A stretch of DNA of 64,000 nucleotides, from positions 162,782-226,781 of the forward strand of contig CAZPKF010000002.1 in NCBI GenBank assembly GCA_964587155.1, in the 5' to 3' direction. The translations under genes and the position numbers were made by a program. The stretch comes from Hallerella sp964587155 (GTDB taxonomy: Bacteria > Fibrobacterota > Fibrobacteria > Fibrobacterales > Fibrobacteraceae). The notes under the pieces were generated by a model that was given only the letters and a program-made list of their open reading frames with translations, had not been told where the DNA came from and ran no database searches. Shown one piece after another: positions 39,333-48,076 of the stretch (positions are counted from its first letter, which is position 1; each line of letters starts with the position of its first letter).

Positions 39333-40166
39333 TTAACGGCTGTTTTCCAGTTTTCTCTGGGCGTTTCTTTCTTTCCGGATGCCGCGCAAAACAAGTGCAA
39401 GCATCACAAATAAAGTCAAGCCGAAGATGATGGAAGAAAGGGCGTGAACCTGTGGAGAAATTCCGCGTTTTAAGGAACCGTAAATATACAGAGGAAGTGT
39501 TTGAGATTCCGGACCGCTAGTGAAAAAGCCCAAAATAAAATCATCCAATGAAAGAGTGAACGCTAAAAGCGCACCTGCTACGATGGACGTGGATAATTGC
39601 GGCAGGATGACCCTGAACCACGCTCCCGCCGTTGATGCGTACAAATCCCTTGCCGCTTCAATCTGTTCTTTGCCAATTCCTGCCAGGCGGCTTTGCACAA
39701 TCAAAACGACAAAGCTGATTTCCAAAGTCACGTGCGCAATGATCATGGTGAGCATTCCGGGGTCAAAAATCGAAGACCAGGAGCGGAACAGGGCGAAGAC
39801 GACAGCGAGGGCGATAGCCATCAAAATATCCGGCGTCACCACGGGAACGTTGATGGACATGTCGAAAAAGGTGCGCATTTTTTTGCCCCACGGCGTTCGG
39901 CAAAGTCCAATGGCGAGAAGTGTGCCAAGAATCGTGGAAATCAGGGTGCTTGCGACAGCCAAAATGAGCGTGTTCACCGTGTATGTTTGCACATCGGCGT
40001 TTTGAAAGAGTCCCGCATACCAGTCAAAGGTGAATCCGCCCCAGTTTTGTCCGTGCTTGCTGGCGTTGAAGCTTTGCCTTACGACTAAAAACATCGGCAA
40101 ATAAAGGAGGGCAAATCCGATCAGGGCTAAAAGCGTTGCAATGAAAGGAAGTTTTCGCTTAGACAA
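39333..40166 (-). CDS. potC: Polyamine-type ABC transporter permease PotC
   Basis: 277 residues and about six transmembrane spans, with the permease EAA loop seen as EAARDLYASTAGAWFRVILPQL. Similar to PotC of the spermidine/putrescine importer. The best start is a TTG at 40166: GGAGGG lies 7-8 bases upstream and it overlaps the stop of potB. An ATG at 40199 gives 11 more residues but has no ribosome-binding site. The C-terminus is basic. It forms the channel with PotB, powered by PotA. No potD is found in the window. Confidence 0.88.
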   Translation of the reverse strand: MSKRKLPFIATLLALIGFALLYLPMFLVVRQSFNASKHGQNWGGFTFDWYAGLFQNADVQTYTVNTLILAVASTLISTILGTLLAIGLCRTPWGKKMRTFFDMSINVPVVTPDILMAIALAVVFALFRSWSSIFDPGMLTMIIAHVTLEISFVVLIVQSRLAGIGKEQIEAARDLYASTAGAWFRVILPQLSTSIVAGALLAFTLSLDDFILGFFTSGPESQTLPLYIYGSLKRGISPQVHALSSIIFGLTLFVMLALVLRGIRKERNAQRKLENSR

Positions 40167-41061
40167 AATTTTTCCCTCCGGTCTTTTGGAAAATGACAAG
40201 GCTCACAACGCTGGTGAGAATCAAAACAACTCCGAGCATGGCTCCAAACGGCCAGTCGCTTGCAGAACCGAATTGTTGCTGAATCAAATTTCCGATGAGC
40301 ATGTATTTTCCGCCACCGAGAAGGTCGCTGATGACATACATTCCAAGGCTTGGAACGAGGGTCAAAATGACGCTGGCGATGATACTTTGCATCATTTGCG
40401 AGAGGATTCCATGGTAAAAGGTGCGGAATGGGCCTGCGTAAAGGTCGCGTGCCGCTTCGACGATTCCCCAATCCAAACGCTCCACTCCGGTGTAAAGCGG
40501 AAGTACGGCAAAGGGGAGCATGGAGCTGACCATGCCTATGTAAACGGCAAAACTTCCCGGATAAAGAGACTCACCTTGTGCGATAAGGCCGAAAAACTGG
40601 GCGATGCTGGCGGGGAACATATCCGGTCCCAAAAGGATCATCCAGGCTGCCGTTCGGATGACTAAGTTCGTGCAGCTGGGAACCATGATGAGCGCAAAAA
40701 GGAATGTCCGCATGGAACGTCCCTGGTTCGCTATCCAGAAAGCCATGGGAAGCCCGATGGCGATGCAGAAAAATGTCGTCAAAACGGCGATTTTCACGCT
40801 GCGCCAAAGAATCAGCAAATTGTCCGGGGACCATCCGAAGGAGCTGAATCCGACAAGGCGCTTCAAATTCAGCAGGGAAAACGTCCAGTCAATGCTGCCG
40901 TAGGCTCCGCGTTGTGCAAATGCCAAAACGACGAGAAATGCCGTGGGGAAAAGCAGAAAAATCAACAGCCAAAGAATGCCGGGCCCGGATAAGAAAAGAC
41001 CGGTTTTGCGCATGTGTGCCCGTGTCGTTAGCTTTCCTTCGAATACTTCGGTCTGCTGCAT
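40159..41061 (-). CDS. potB: Polyamine-type ABC transporter permease PotB
   Basis: 300 residues with six predicted transmembrane spans and an EAA loop (EAARDLYAGPFRTFYHGIL). The segment PSCTNLVIRTAAWMILL is typical of PotB/PotH permeases. It begins 1 base after the potA stop and overlaps potC. Substrate assignment to spermidine/putrescine is from family resemblance; related systems take other solutes. Confidence 0.88.
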   Translation of the reverse strand: MQQTEVFEGKLTTRAHMRKTGLFLSGPGILWLLIFLLFPTAFLVVLAFAQRGAYGSIDWTFSLLNLKRLVGFSSFGWSPDNLLILWRSVKIAVLTTFFCIAIGLPMAFWIANQGRSMRTFLFALIMVPSCTNLVIRTAAWMILLGPDMFPASIAQFFGLIAQGESLYPGSFAVYIGMVSSMLPFAVLPLYTGVERLDWGIVEAARDLYAGPFRTFYHGILSQMMQSIIASVILTLVPSLGMYVISDLLGGGKYMLIGNLIQQQFGSASDWPFGAMLGVVLILTSVVSLVIFQKTGGKNFV

Positions 41062-41062
41062 A

Positions 41063-42166
41063 TCAATCGTCCAACACTTGCAGGTATTGCGGTTCCATGT
41101 AAAGTTTTACGCGGTCACCGGGATTGTATATTTCGTCTGGATCCGTCATGACCCGAAGTTTTAGGTTTTCGCGACCTTCGGTTCCGGGCAATTCCGCAAT
41201 CAATTCCCAATAGTCGCCGCGGAAAATGCGCTGGAGGATTTCGGCGTCAAAGACGTTTTCCGAAAAGTGTTCGTCCGGAGTGCAAACGTGGATGTCTTCC
41301 ATGCGGATGGCGATTCCGCCGTGCTGTTTCCCGTTTTCGCTCGTGGGCCATTTGGGGTCTTTTTCCAAGGCAAGTGTTCCGAAATCGGTTTGGGCGTTTT
41401 TTTCGGAAATCCGGTCGCATTCAAGAATGTTCGCTTCGCCGATAAAGGTTGCGACAAAACGGTTCACGGGATGTTCGTAAACATCTTCTGGACTGCCGTC
41501 CTGCACAATTTGACCGCCATACATGACCAAAATGCGGTCGCTCACGGCAATAGCCTCGTCTTGATCGTGAGTCACCAGAATGAAAGTCGTGTCCGTTTTT
41601 TTCTGAAGTTCGCGCAATTCCACTTGCAATTTCTTTCGAAGGCTAGCGTCCAAAGCGGACAAAGGCTCGTCTAGCAACAAAATATCCGGTTCGTTCACCA
41701 GTGCGCGCGCAAGCGCCACCCGCTGTTTTTGTCCGCCCGAAAGTGTCGCCGGTTTTTCGTTTGCCAACTCCGAAATGTTCACCAGTTCCATCATTTTATT
41801 GACGCGGCGGTCAATTTCATCTTTTGGAACTTTGTGACTGCGCAGCCCAAAGGCGATGTTTTCAAAAATGTTCAGGTGCGGAAACAATGCGTAATTTTGG
41901 AAGACCGTGTTGATGGGACGCTTTGAAGGCGATTTTCCGGAAATGACTTTGCCGCTTAAGATGATTTCTCCTTGGTCCGCTTTTTCAAACCCGGCGATGA
42001 TGCGGAGAAGTGTCGTTTTGCCACAACCCGAAGGACCCAGCAAAGTCACGAATTCTCCGTCACGAATAAAAACATTGATGCCTTTGAGTACGGCTTTAGA
42101 ACCGAAGCTCTTGTGAACGTTTCGAATATCCAGGTCAAAATTCTGACTAGAAGGCAAGGGGTCCAT
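41063..42166 (-). CDS. potA: Polyamine-type ABC transporter ATP-binding protein PotA
   Basis: 367 residues. The nucleotide-binding domain has Walker A GPSGCGKTT, Q-loop VFQNYALFPH, signature LSGGQKQRVALARAL, Walker B ILLLDEPLSALD and the switch His in VTHDQDEA. A C-terminal TOBE-type regulatory domain follows (about 240-367). The ATG at 42166 has GGAG 7 bases upstream; a TTG two codons earlier is less likely. First gene of potABC. Confidence 0.93.
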   Translation of the reverse strand: MDPLPSSQNFDLDIRNVHKSFGSKAVLKGINVFIRDGEFVTLLGPSGCGKTTLLRIIAGFEKADQGEIILSGKVISGKSPSKRPINTVFQNYALFPHLNIFENIAFGLRSHKVPKDEIDRRVNKMMELVNISELANEKPATLSGGQKQRVALARALVNEPDILLLDEPLSALDASLRKKLQVELRELQKKTDTTFILVTHDQDEAIAVSDRILVMYGGQIVQDGSPEDVYEHPVNRFVATFIGEANILECDRISEKNAQTDFGTLALEKDPKWPTSENGKQHGGIAIRMEDIHVCTPDEHFSENVFDAEILQRIFRGDYWELIAELPGTEGRENLKLRVMTDPDEIYNPGDRVKLYMEPQYLQVLDD

Positions 42167-42199
42167 GTTCAATCTCCGTTAGACAAACGTCACAAAAAT

Positions 42200-44545
42200 T
42201 TAAAAAGAATTTTCCGGTCGGCAGAGTGTGCAGACGGAATCCGCTGCACGGATGAAGTCTTCTTGGTGTTCGATGGCGATGACCGTGTGGCCGTTTTCGC
42301 AAAGTTCCCGGATAAGGGCTATCATCTTGTCGATATCCGTTTTGTGCAATCCGCGCGCCGGTTCGTCAAAAAGAAAAAGCGTGTTTGGAAATTTCGCCCG
42401 GAAAAGTGCCTGAGACAGTTTCAACCGGGCAGCTTCGCCGCCGGACAGGTGCGTTGTCGCCTGTCCGAGTTTCAAATAGCCGAGCCCCGTCCGCAAAAGC
42501 GGATTCAGTCTGTCTGTGAATTTATGGGCGAAGCCGAATAGGGTTATAGCCCGTTCTACGCTCAAATCCAAAATGTCTGCATACGAAAGCGTCTTGAATC
42601 GGATTTCCAAAATTTCATCTTTGAACCTCCGCCCTGCGCAAACGGGGCATTCCACTTCTTCGTAACCCGAGGGATCGCGGACGACGCCTTCGCCTTTGCA
42701 TGTTTCGCATCGCCCGCCCGGAGTCGCCGTGTTGAAACGGGATGCGGAGAAGCCTTTGATTTTGCTTTCGGGTAATCCGGCAAAAAGATCGCGGAGATGG
42801 GGCGAAAGTCCAATGACGCTGGAAACGGAACTGCGCCGATTGCGGAAGAATCCCCGTGTATTCAAAAGGGAAACGTTTTCAATTCCCAGTTGGTGAAATT
42901 CGCCAGAAAGAAAACGCGGCAATAGATTTTTGAACACGAGCGTGCTTTTGCCGCTTCCGCTTTCACCGGTGATGACGCTGAACTTTCCTGTCGGAAACCG
43001 GGCGTTTACCGGCTGCATGTCGTAGAGGGAAAAGTTTTCAACGGTAATGCTTTTTGTCTTTTTTGAGTTTTTTTTGCTCGGAGGTTGTTCCTTGGACAAT
43101 TCGCGGAGCCATTTTCCTGTGGGCGAATTTTCATTTTCAAGGAGTTCTTTCGGGGTTCCTTGAAAAAGGATTTCTCCGCCGAATTCGCCTGCAGAAGGCC
43201 CCATTTCGATAATCTTGTCCGCTCGAGCGATGATAAACGGATTGTGTTCAATCAAAACCAGCGTGTTTCCGCGGTTGCGGATTTCTTCGAAGATTTTCCA
43301 AAGCTTTTCCACGTCGGTGCTGTAAAGTCCTGATGCGGGTTCATCTAGGCAGATACACATGCCGTCGAGATGCCCGGTCGCAAGTGGAGAAAGCCGGAGC
43401 CGTCCCAGTTCGCCTCCCGAAAGGGAATTGCCCAGGCGACCTGCCCCCAAGTAGCCAAGTCCCATCCGGTTGACCGCGCGGATGCGGTCAAAGAGCATTT
43501 CTGCCGTACTTTTCAGATGTTCGGGCAAGGAATCTTTAAAAAGGGAAGGCAATTGGTCGTTTAGTTGTGCAAAGGAGGATTTCAGGATGTCGCGCCAAGA
43601 AACGCCGTTGAAGCTTGAACCCAGAACTTCGGCTTTTATTCGCATGCCGCTGCATTCCGGACAAATTTCCGATTCTCCGTGTTCTGTGTCGGAGGGGATT
43701 TCTCCGTTGCCCTCGCAGCACGGACAGCGCGTTTTCGGAGAATGTGGGGAAAGGTCAGAGGCATCTAACAGGGAAGAGCTTTTTTCGTGCTCGGCGCAAT
43801 ACGGAATCGTGCTGAAAATTTTTCGGGAATTTCCATCGTCCAAAATGACTTTCGTGTGAGAAACGCGGAGTGTCGCATCAACGGCTTCGGCTATTCGGGT
43901 GCGGACTCCTTCGCGGATGATAATCCGGTCTAGAACCAAGAACAGTTCTTTGGGCGACGAGTTTCTTTCTTCTTCCGTCAAATCGCCGAGAGAAAGGCTC
44001 TTTCCGTCGGCGATGACGCGCGAATAACCTTCTGAAAGGAGTGTTGCTGAAATTTTATCCAGGTTCACCCCTTGCGTGCAAATTTCCGCCAAAAATTGCA
44101 GTCGGCTTCCCACGGGCATTTGGCAAATGTTGACGATGATGCTTTCGCGCGAATGGCATTCCATCGGTTTTCCGCAAACGGGACACGCTGGCCGCGAAAG
44201 GAAGGCCCACAGAATCCGAAGGGGAAGATCGCACTCCGAAAGGGAAAGCGGAGTTGATTTTGACGGAGCCGCTCCCCGGGATGCGGATATGGCGATGCTC
44301 GGCCTGAGACCGTCGGCGAAGTCGATGGGGACATTTGTGCGGCCCCCGAGAACTTTTAACGCGAACGGGCTGAGCGTTTCTAGGTAACGCCTACGGCTTT
44401 CTCCGTGCAAAACATCCATGACTAGAGTCGATTTGCCGCAGCCCGAAGGACCGCAAACGACCGTGATGCTTCCAATGGGAAAATCAACGTTTACGTTTTT
44501 CAAGTTGCGGAGATGCGTTCCGCGGAGAGAAATCGTCCGTTCCAC
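42200..44545 (-). CDS. UvrA-like excinuclease ATPase paralogue
   Basis: 781 residues, shorter than canonical UvrA (about 940). Two ABC ATPase modules are present: Walker A GPSGCGKST and GESGSGKST, signatures LSGGELGRLRL and LSGGEAARLKL, Walker B CLDEPASGL and LFDEPARGL, and zinc-finger Cys pairs (CPVC, CPCC/CPEC, CETC/CPVC). The first signature and insertion regions differ from true UvrA, so this is probably a UvrA2-type paralogue (known relatives act in DNA-adduct tolerance or drug resistance). I start at the GTG at 44545, preceded by TGAGG 5 bases away; an ATG at 44587 lies inside the upstream gene. Confidence 0.85.
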   Translation of the reverse strand: MERTISLRGTHLRNLKNVNVDFPIGSITVVCGPSGCGKSTLVMDVLHGESRRRYLETLSPFALKVLGGRTNVPIDFADGLRPSIAISASRGAAPSKSTPLSLSECDLPLRILWAFLSRPACPVCGKPMECHSRESIIVNICQMPVGSRLQFLAEICTQGVNLDKISATLLSEGYSRVIADGKSLSLGDLTEEERNSSPKELFLVLDRIIIREGVRTRIAEAVDATLRVSHTKVILDDGNSRKIFSTIPYCAEHEKSSSLLDASDLSPHSPKTRCPCCEGNGEIPSDTEHGESEICPECSGMRIKAEVLGSSFNGVSWRDILKSSFAQLNDQLPSLFKDSLPEHLKSTAEMLFDRIRAVNRMGLGYLGAGRLGNSLSGGELGRLRLSPLATGHLDGMCICLDEPASGLYSTDVEKLWKIFEEIRNRGNTLVLIEHNPFIIARADKIIEMGPSAGEFGGEILFQGTPKELLENENSPTGKWLRELSKEQPPSKKNSKKTKSITVENFSLYDMQPVNARFPTGKFSVITGESGSGKSTLVFKNLLPRFLSGEFHQLGIENVSLLNTRGFFRNRRSSVSSVIGLSPHLRDLFAGLPESKIKGFSASRFNTATPGGRCETCKGEGVVRDPSGYEEVECPVCAGRRFKDEILEIRFKTLSYADILDLSVERAITLFGFAHKFTDRLNPLLRTGLGYLKLGQATTHLSGGEAARLKLSQALFRAKFPNTLFLFDEPARGLHKTDIDKMIALIRELCENGHTVIAIEHQEDFIRAADSVCTLCRPENSF

Positions 44546-44552
44546 GGCAGCC

Positions 44553-45149
44553 TCAGTTTTCTCCCCAGTGGATGAAAATGGCGCCAAAAGGCGTGTTGAA
44601 GTCTTGATTGTCGAAGCCTTCTTCAGAAATGCCCAGGAATAAACGGTAACCGCCGCCGATTCCGAATTCGAGAGTCTTTGTTACTTGATAATTGAAGTGT
44701 AAGGCGGCATCGGCGATGAAGAATCCATCTTTCGCTTTGGAATTTTCTTTTCCTTTTGTCTGAATGTTGATAAATCCTGCGCCCGCAGTGACGGGAATGG
44801 AAATGGAAAATTTGCCGCTGCGGAAGGCGTGGAATTCTCCCAAGAGACCGAGCGCATTATAATCGACGGAAATGTTTTTTTCACCGTACTTTGTGTTCAC
44901 ATCATTTGCGACAGTCGCCGCGTAAACGCCGAATCGAAAAGACGGATTGAATGACACGCCACCGCGGATAGAGAATGCGATGGAACCGTCTTCGACAAGG
45001 AGAATGTTGTTCGCTTCAAAACCGACAAAAGCTTTTGGGGAAGAATCGTCTGTTTTGTCGGTTGGCGTATCCGAAAGCGAAGTGATTTCGGCAAGAACGG
45101 GTGACGATGCTAAACAAATCACCGCAAAAATCCAATTCCATTTTTTCAT
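44553..45149 (-). CDS. Outer-membrane beta-barrel protein, function unknown
   Basis: 198 residues with a signal peptide (WNWIFAVICLASSPVLA). Alternating strands, glycine-rich turns (GFGIGGGYRLFLG type) and about eight strands suggest a small OmpA/OmpW-like barrel. The ATG at 45149 overlaps the YihY gene (ATGA); the long upstream extension of this frame to 45506 is a shadow of that gene. It lies between YihY and a UvrA-like gene with no obvious functional link. Confidence 0.72.
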   Translation of the reverse strand: MKKWNWIFAVICLASSPVLAEITSLSDTPTDKTDDSSPKAFVGFEANNILLVEDGSIAFSIRGGVSFNPSFRFGVYAATVANDVNTKYGEKNISVDYNALGLLGEFHAFRSGKFSISIPVTAGAGFINIQTKGKENSKAKDGFFIADAALHFNYQVTKTLEFGIGGGYRLFLGISEEGFDNQDFNTPFGAIFIHWGEN

Positions 45150-46081
45150 AAGTAGCCTTCGGGCTGAACCCATTTCCACTTTTTGACTCCGGACTTGGGC
45201 CAGGAATAAATCGTCCACACGAGACAGTTTCCGTAAAGCATGATTGCCCAGAATCCAAAAGCGAACAGCAATACCAGCGGGATAAACGCCAAGGATCCGT
45301 AAAACAGGGACATTCGGGAAACAAGGCTTGTCTGCAAAAAGAAGAGAATCATCACATAGCCGCATGTGCAAACCCAAATGGCGACGCTGACTAATAACGA
45401 CGGCCAGAAGAGTTTTCGATAGGAAACTTTTCCTTTGCGATAGGGCAGCAAAAACATGATGAAAAAAATCAGGGCGACAAATCCCACGTTTACGGCCAGA
45501 ATCCAAAACGTCGTCATGATGCGGGGAACCGTTTCGGTGGTCAGAATGTCTGAGTTGCTGGCGATGTTGAATAGTCCCATTTTAAGATGGTTCACAAAGG
45601 CGGCGAAGAAAGCGAAACCCAATGCGGCGAGTAGAAGAAGTGGCGTGTAGGCGACAAATTGTTTTGCGAAAGGTCTGGAAGTTTGGTTTTCCCAAACGAC
45701 GTTCATGTTGGACTCTAGGCTTCCAATGGCGAATATATACGTGATGAAGAGGGATACCGAGCCGATGACGCCGAGAGTTTTCAAGTGGATGTGTTCCGTG
45801 TTTTCCAAAAGCGGCATGATGTCGTCTAAGGGGAGGCCTAACGAGAAAAAACTGTCTAGGAGCGGAAGATAGGCGCTCAAAAAAGAGCCTAAACCGAGCG
45901 AAAGGGAAATCGCAGTCAACAAAATGAAAAATGGAATTACGGCCAAAAACGAAGTGTAAGTCATGGCTGCTGCGCGAATTGTTCCATGGTTGAATAAAAA
46001 CGCTTTGGTGGATACAATCAGCATTCGGAGGGGGACCGGCCATCGGTGCGTCAAAATGTCTATGCGCTGTTCAAAATTCAT
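45146..46081 (-). CDS. YihY/BrkB-family inner-membrane protein
   Basis: 311 residues and six predicted transmembrane spans, with the family pattern RAAAMTYTSFLAVIPFFILL near the N-terminus and MLYGNCLVWTIY near the C-terminus. YihY (once called RNase BN) proteins have no proven function. Two starts are possible: ATG at 46138 and ATG at 46081. I prefer 46081 because a palindromic promoter-like element (46112-46130) lies between them and the family N-terminus begins after it. It is divergent from the lipoprotein gene at 46172. Confidence 0.82.
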   Translation of the reverse strand: MNFEQRIDILTHRWPVPLRMLIVSTKAFLFNHGTIRAAAMTYTSFLAVIPFFILLTAISLSLGLGSFLSAYLPLLDSFFSLGLPLDDIMPLLENTEHIHLKTLGVIGSVSLFITYIFAIGSLESNMNVVWENQTSRPFAKQFVAYTPLLLLAALGFAFFAAFVNHLKMGLFNIASNSDILTTETVPRIMTTFWILAVNVGFVALIFFIMFLLPYRKGKVSYRKLFWPSLLVSVAIWVCTCGYVMILFFLQTSLVSRMSLFYGSLAFIPLVLLFAFGFWAIMLYGNCLVWTIYSWPKSGVKKWKWVQPEGYL

Positions 46082-46111
46082 TTCAAAGAATCCAAGGGAT
46101 GGACGTGTGAA

Positions 46112-46130
46112 GATAGAAAAGTTTTCTATC
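46112..46130. promoter_or_regulatory. Perfect palindrome in divergent promoter region
   Basis: GATAGAAAA, one base, TTTTCTATC: 9-bp arms with a single central base between the YihY and lipoprotein genes. Each strand reads TTTTCTATC followed by T-rich sequence, so it may be a symmetric pair of -10 boxes or an operator. Confidence 0.5.
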
Positions 46131-46171
46131 GTTTTCATATGAAGTTTGTCAAGAATCCGTCCGATATCACC

Positions 46172-47071
46172 ATGCGGAAATTTCTTTTAAAAAGTCCGGC
46201 GATTCTTTTTTTCTTGCTGGTATCATGCGGCGGAGAATGGGTCAGCGGCAATTCTTCTACGGTTTCCTGTGACCTTTCCGACATTCTTTTCGGGGCTCCT
46301 CAACGGATGGTCTTGTCCGATGCCGGAGACTTTCTTTATGTGTTGGACCGTTTTGACGATGTTTACGCTTATCGTCGCAATCGGGCGAGAGTTTGCGCGT
46401 TTGAACCGGCGCGGACTTCGGAAAATCCGGATGCGAAAATCCCGGCGAACATGGCTTCTGAAATTGCAATCGCGGGCTCGTTCCTTTATTATTATGACGG
46501 CATTTCCATTTTGCGTTCAGGCGATGCGAACTGGGAATGCGATGCTTCGCTGAATGCTTTTGCGGTGACTCCTTCTTATCTTTACTATGCGCCATCTGTC
46601 GGGCTTCAAAAACTCAAAATGAATTCTTCGGGATGCATTCAAACGGGAACATCCTTTTCGGCAACGCGAGTGCTTGCCGTAGATGAAAAGTCCGGAACCA
46701 TTGCAACGGCAGAAACTTCCGGAGCGCAGTCGGATCCCCCGCAGCGGATTTCCGTTTACGATGCGGATGGGAACGTTCGCTTCCGCGCCGCTTTGGCTTC
46801 TGGGGACTCTGAAAATTCATTGCATTTTTGTTCGGCGACAAGGATTCGTCTCGGAACGGCGTTTTTAGCCCTTTTGGATGCAAAATGCGGTTATCTTGGC
46901 GTATTCAATCTTTCCGGCGGGTTGGAACACCGGCTGAAACTTTCTGAAATAGGAGTTCGGAATCCGGTCGACATGGACATTGTCGAGGATGACCTCTACA
47001 TATTGAGTTCCAGTTTGGTTGAACCGCTCTATTTTTTGGACCTCGCTTCTTACGCTTTTGGCGAAGAATAA
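46172..47071 (+). CDS. Lipoprotein with propeller-like repeats, function unknown
   Basis: 299 residues from the ATG at 46172. Lipobox FLLVSC, then Gly-Gly-Glu. Repeated short blocks (GDFLYVLDRFDDVYAY, GSFLYYYDGISIL, PSYLYYAPSVGLQKL, DLYILSSSLVEPLYFL) suggest a beta-propeller with about five or six blades. No family name is recognised. An upstream in-frame extension to 46046 crosses the promoter region and is unlikely. A DAG-kinase gene follows after 18 bases, probably in the same transcript. Confidence 0.75.
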   Translation: MRKFLLKSPAILFFLLVSCGGEWVSGNSSTVSCDLSDILFGAPQRMVLSDAGDFLYVLDRFDDVYAYRRNRARVCAFEPARTSENPDAKIPANMASEIAIAGSFLYYYDGISILRSGDANWECDASLNAFAVTPSYLYYAPSVGLQKLKMNSSGCIQTGTSFSATRVLAVDEKSGTIATAETSGAQSDPPQRISVYDADGNVRFRAALASGDSENSLHFCSATRIRLGTAFLALLDAKCGYLGVFNLSGGLEHRLKLSEIGVRNPVDMDIVEDDLYILSSSLVEPLYFLDLASYAFGEE

Positions 47072-47089
47072 TGCTAGATTGAAAAAGGT

Positions 47090-48076
47090 ATGTTCAAATT
47101 CAGTTTCCTCATCAATCCGATTAGCGGCGGTGGCCAAGGAAAGGTCGTTGAAAAATTCGTCCCGGAAATCATGCAATCCATGGGTCTTTCGCCCTCGGAA
47201 TGGTCTTCGGAATTGACGGATGGAAACCGTTTGCGGGAACAAATTCGGGAAACGGCGGAAAATACGGAAACGCTTATCGCTGTCGGCGGAGATGGAACCG
47301 TTTCTACAATCCTCTCTGTGATGCAAGAATCGGGGCTTGCCGAAAAATTGCGGCTCGGTTTGATTCCACTTGGAACGGGGAACGATCTTGCACGAGTGTT
47401 GAATTTGTACGAAACCTTCGTCAATAAGGGACTTCTTTTTTTGGTCAGGCGCCTTGTCCACGCATCGAGTCGTCCTTTTGATATATGGAAAGTCAATGGA
47501 AAATTTGTTTTGGCAAATTATTTTTCCAGCGGAATTGACGCGAGAATCGCCCACGATTTCAATGCGGATAGAGCGTCTGGGGCTTTTTCCGGGACTTCGG
47601 TTTTAGCCAATAAAATGCATTACGTCAAACGCTTTTTCGCAGACCGCAAACATTGTCTGGGTCTTGCAGAATTGAAAATTGAAAATTCAAATGGGGAATG
47701 GGAAACGAAAGATGTTTCCGGATTCCGCACGGTCATCGTCGGCAACATTCCCAGTTTTGCTTCGGGGTCGAATCCCTTTGACGGTTGCGATGTGTCCGAC
47801 GGACTTCTCGAAGTCGTTCCGGTTCCCAACCTCCCAGCGTTTTTTGGGGCGTTGGCGCTTGGCACCATTCCACTTGTCGGCAAAATTTACAAACGCTTTT
47901 TTTTGAAGACAATTCATGCGAAAAAAGTTTATTTGAAAACCTCCGAAGATGAATTTCATCAGTTGGACGGAGACGATCTCACGCAGCGGGCGGGAAAGGA
48001 AATTCATATTGAATACGGTTGCCGCGTCAAGATGCTCTCGTTAGAACCTGGCCTTAGACATGGGGAAAAATCGTGA
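47090..48076 (+). CDS. Diacylglycerol/lipid kinase family protein (YegS/DgkB-like)
   Basis: 328 residues. The catalytic domain has the family motifs NPISGGGQ, VGGDGTVS (nucleotide loop) and PLGTGNDLAR, with GIDARIAHDF later. It phosphorylates diacylglycerol or a related lipid; in bacteria this recycles diacylglycerol to phosphatidic acid. The length and C-terminal beta-domain fit the soluble DgkB type. The ATG has AAAAAGG 2-7 bases upstream. Its stop overlaps the lpxD start (GTGA). Confidence 0.9.
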   Translation: MFKFSFLINPISGGGQGKVVEKFVPEIMQSMGLSPSEWSSELTDGNRLREQIRETAENTETLIAVGGDGTVSTILSVMQESGLAEKLRLGLIPLGTGNDLARVLNLYETFVNKGLLFLVRRLVHASSRPFDIWKVNGKFVLANYFSSGIDARIAHDFNADRASGAFSGTSVLANKMHYVKRFFADRKHCLGLAELKIENSNGEWETKDVSGFRTVIVGNIPSFASGSNPFDGCDVSDGLLEVVPVPNLPAFFGALALGTIPLVGKIYKRFFLKTIHAKKVYLKTSEDEFHQLDGDDLTQRAGKEIHIEYGCRVKMLSLEPGLRHGEKS

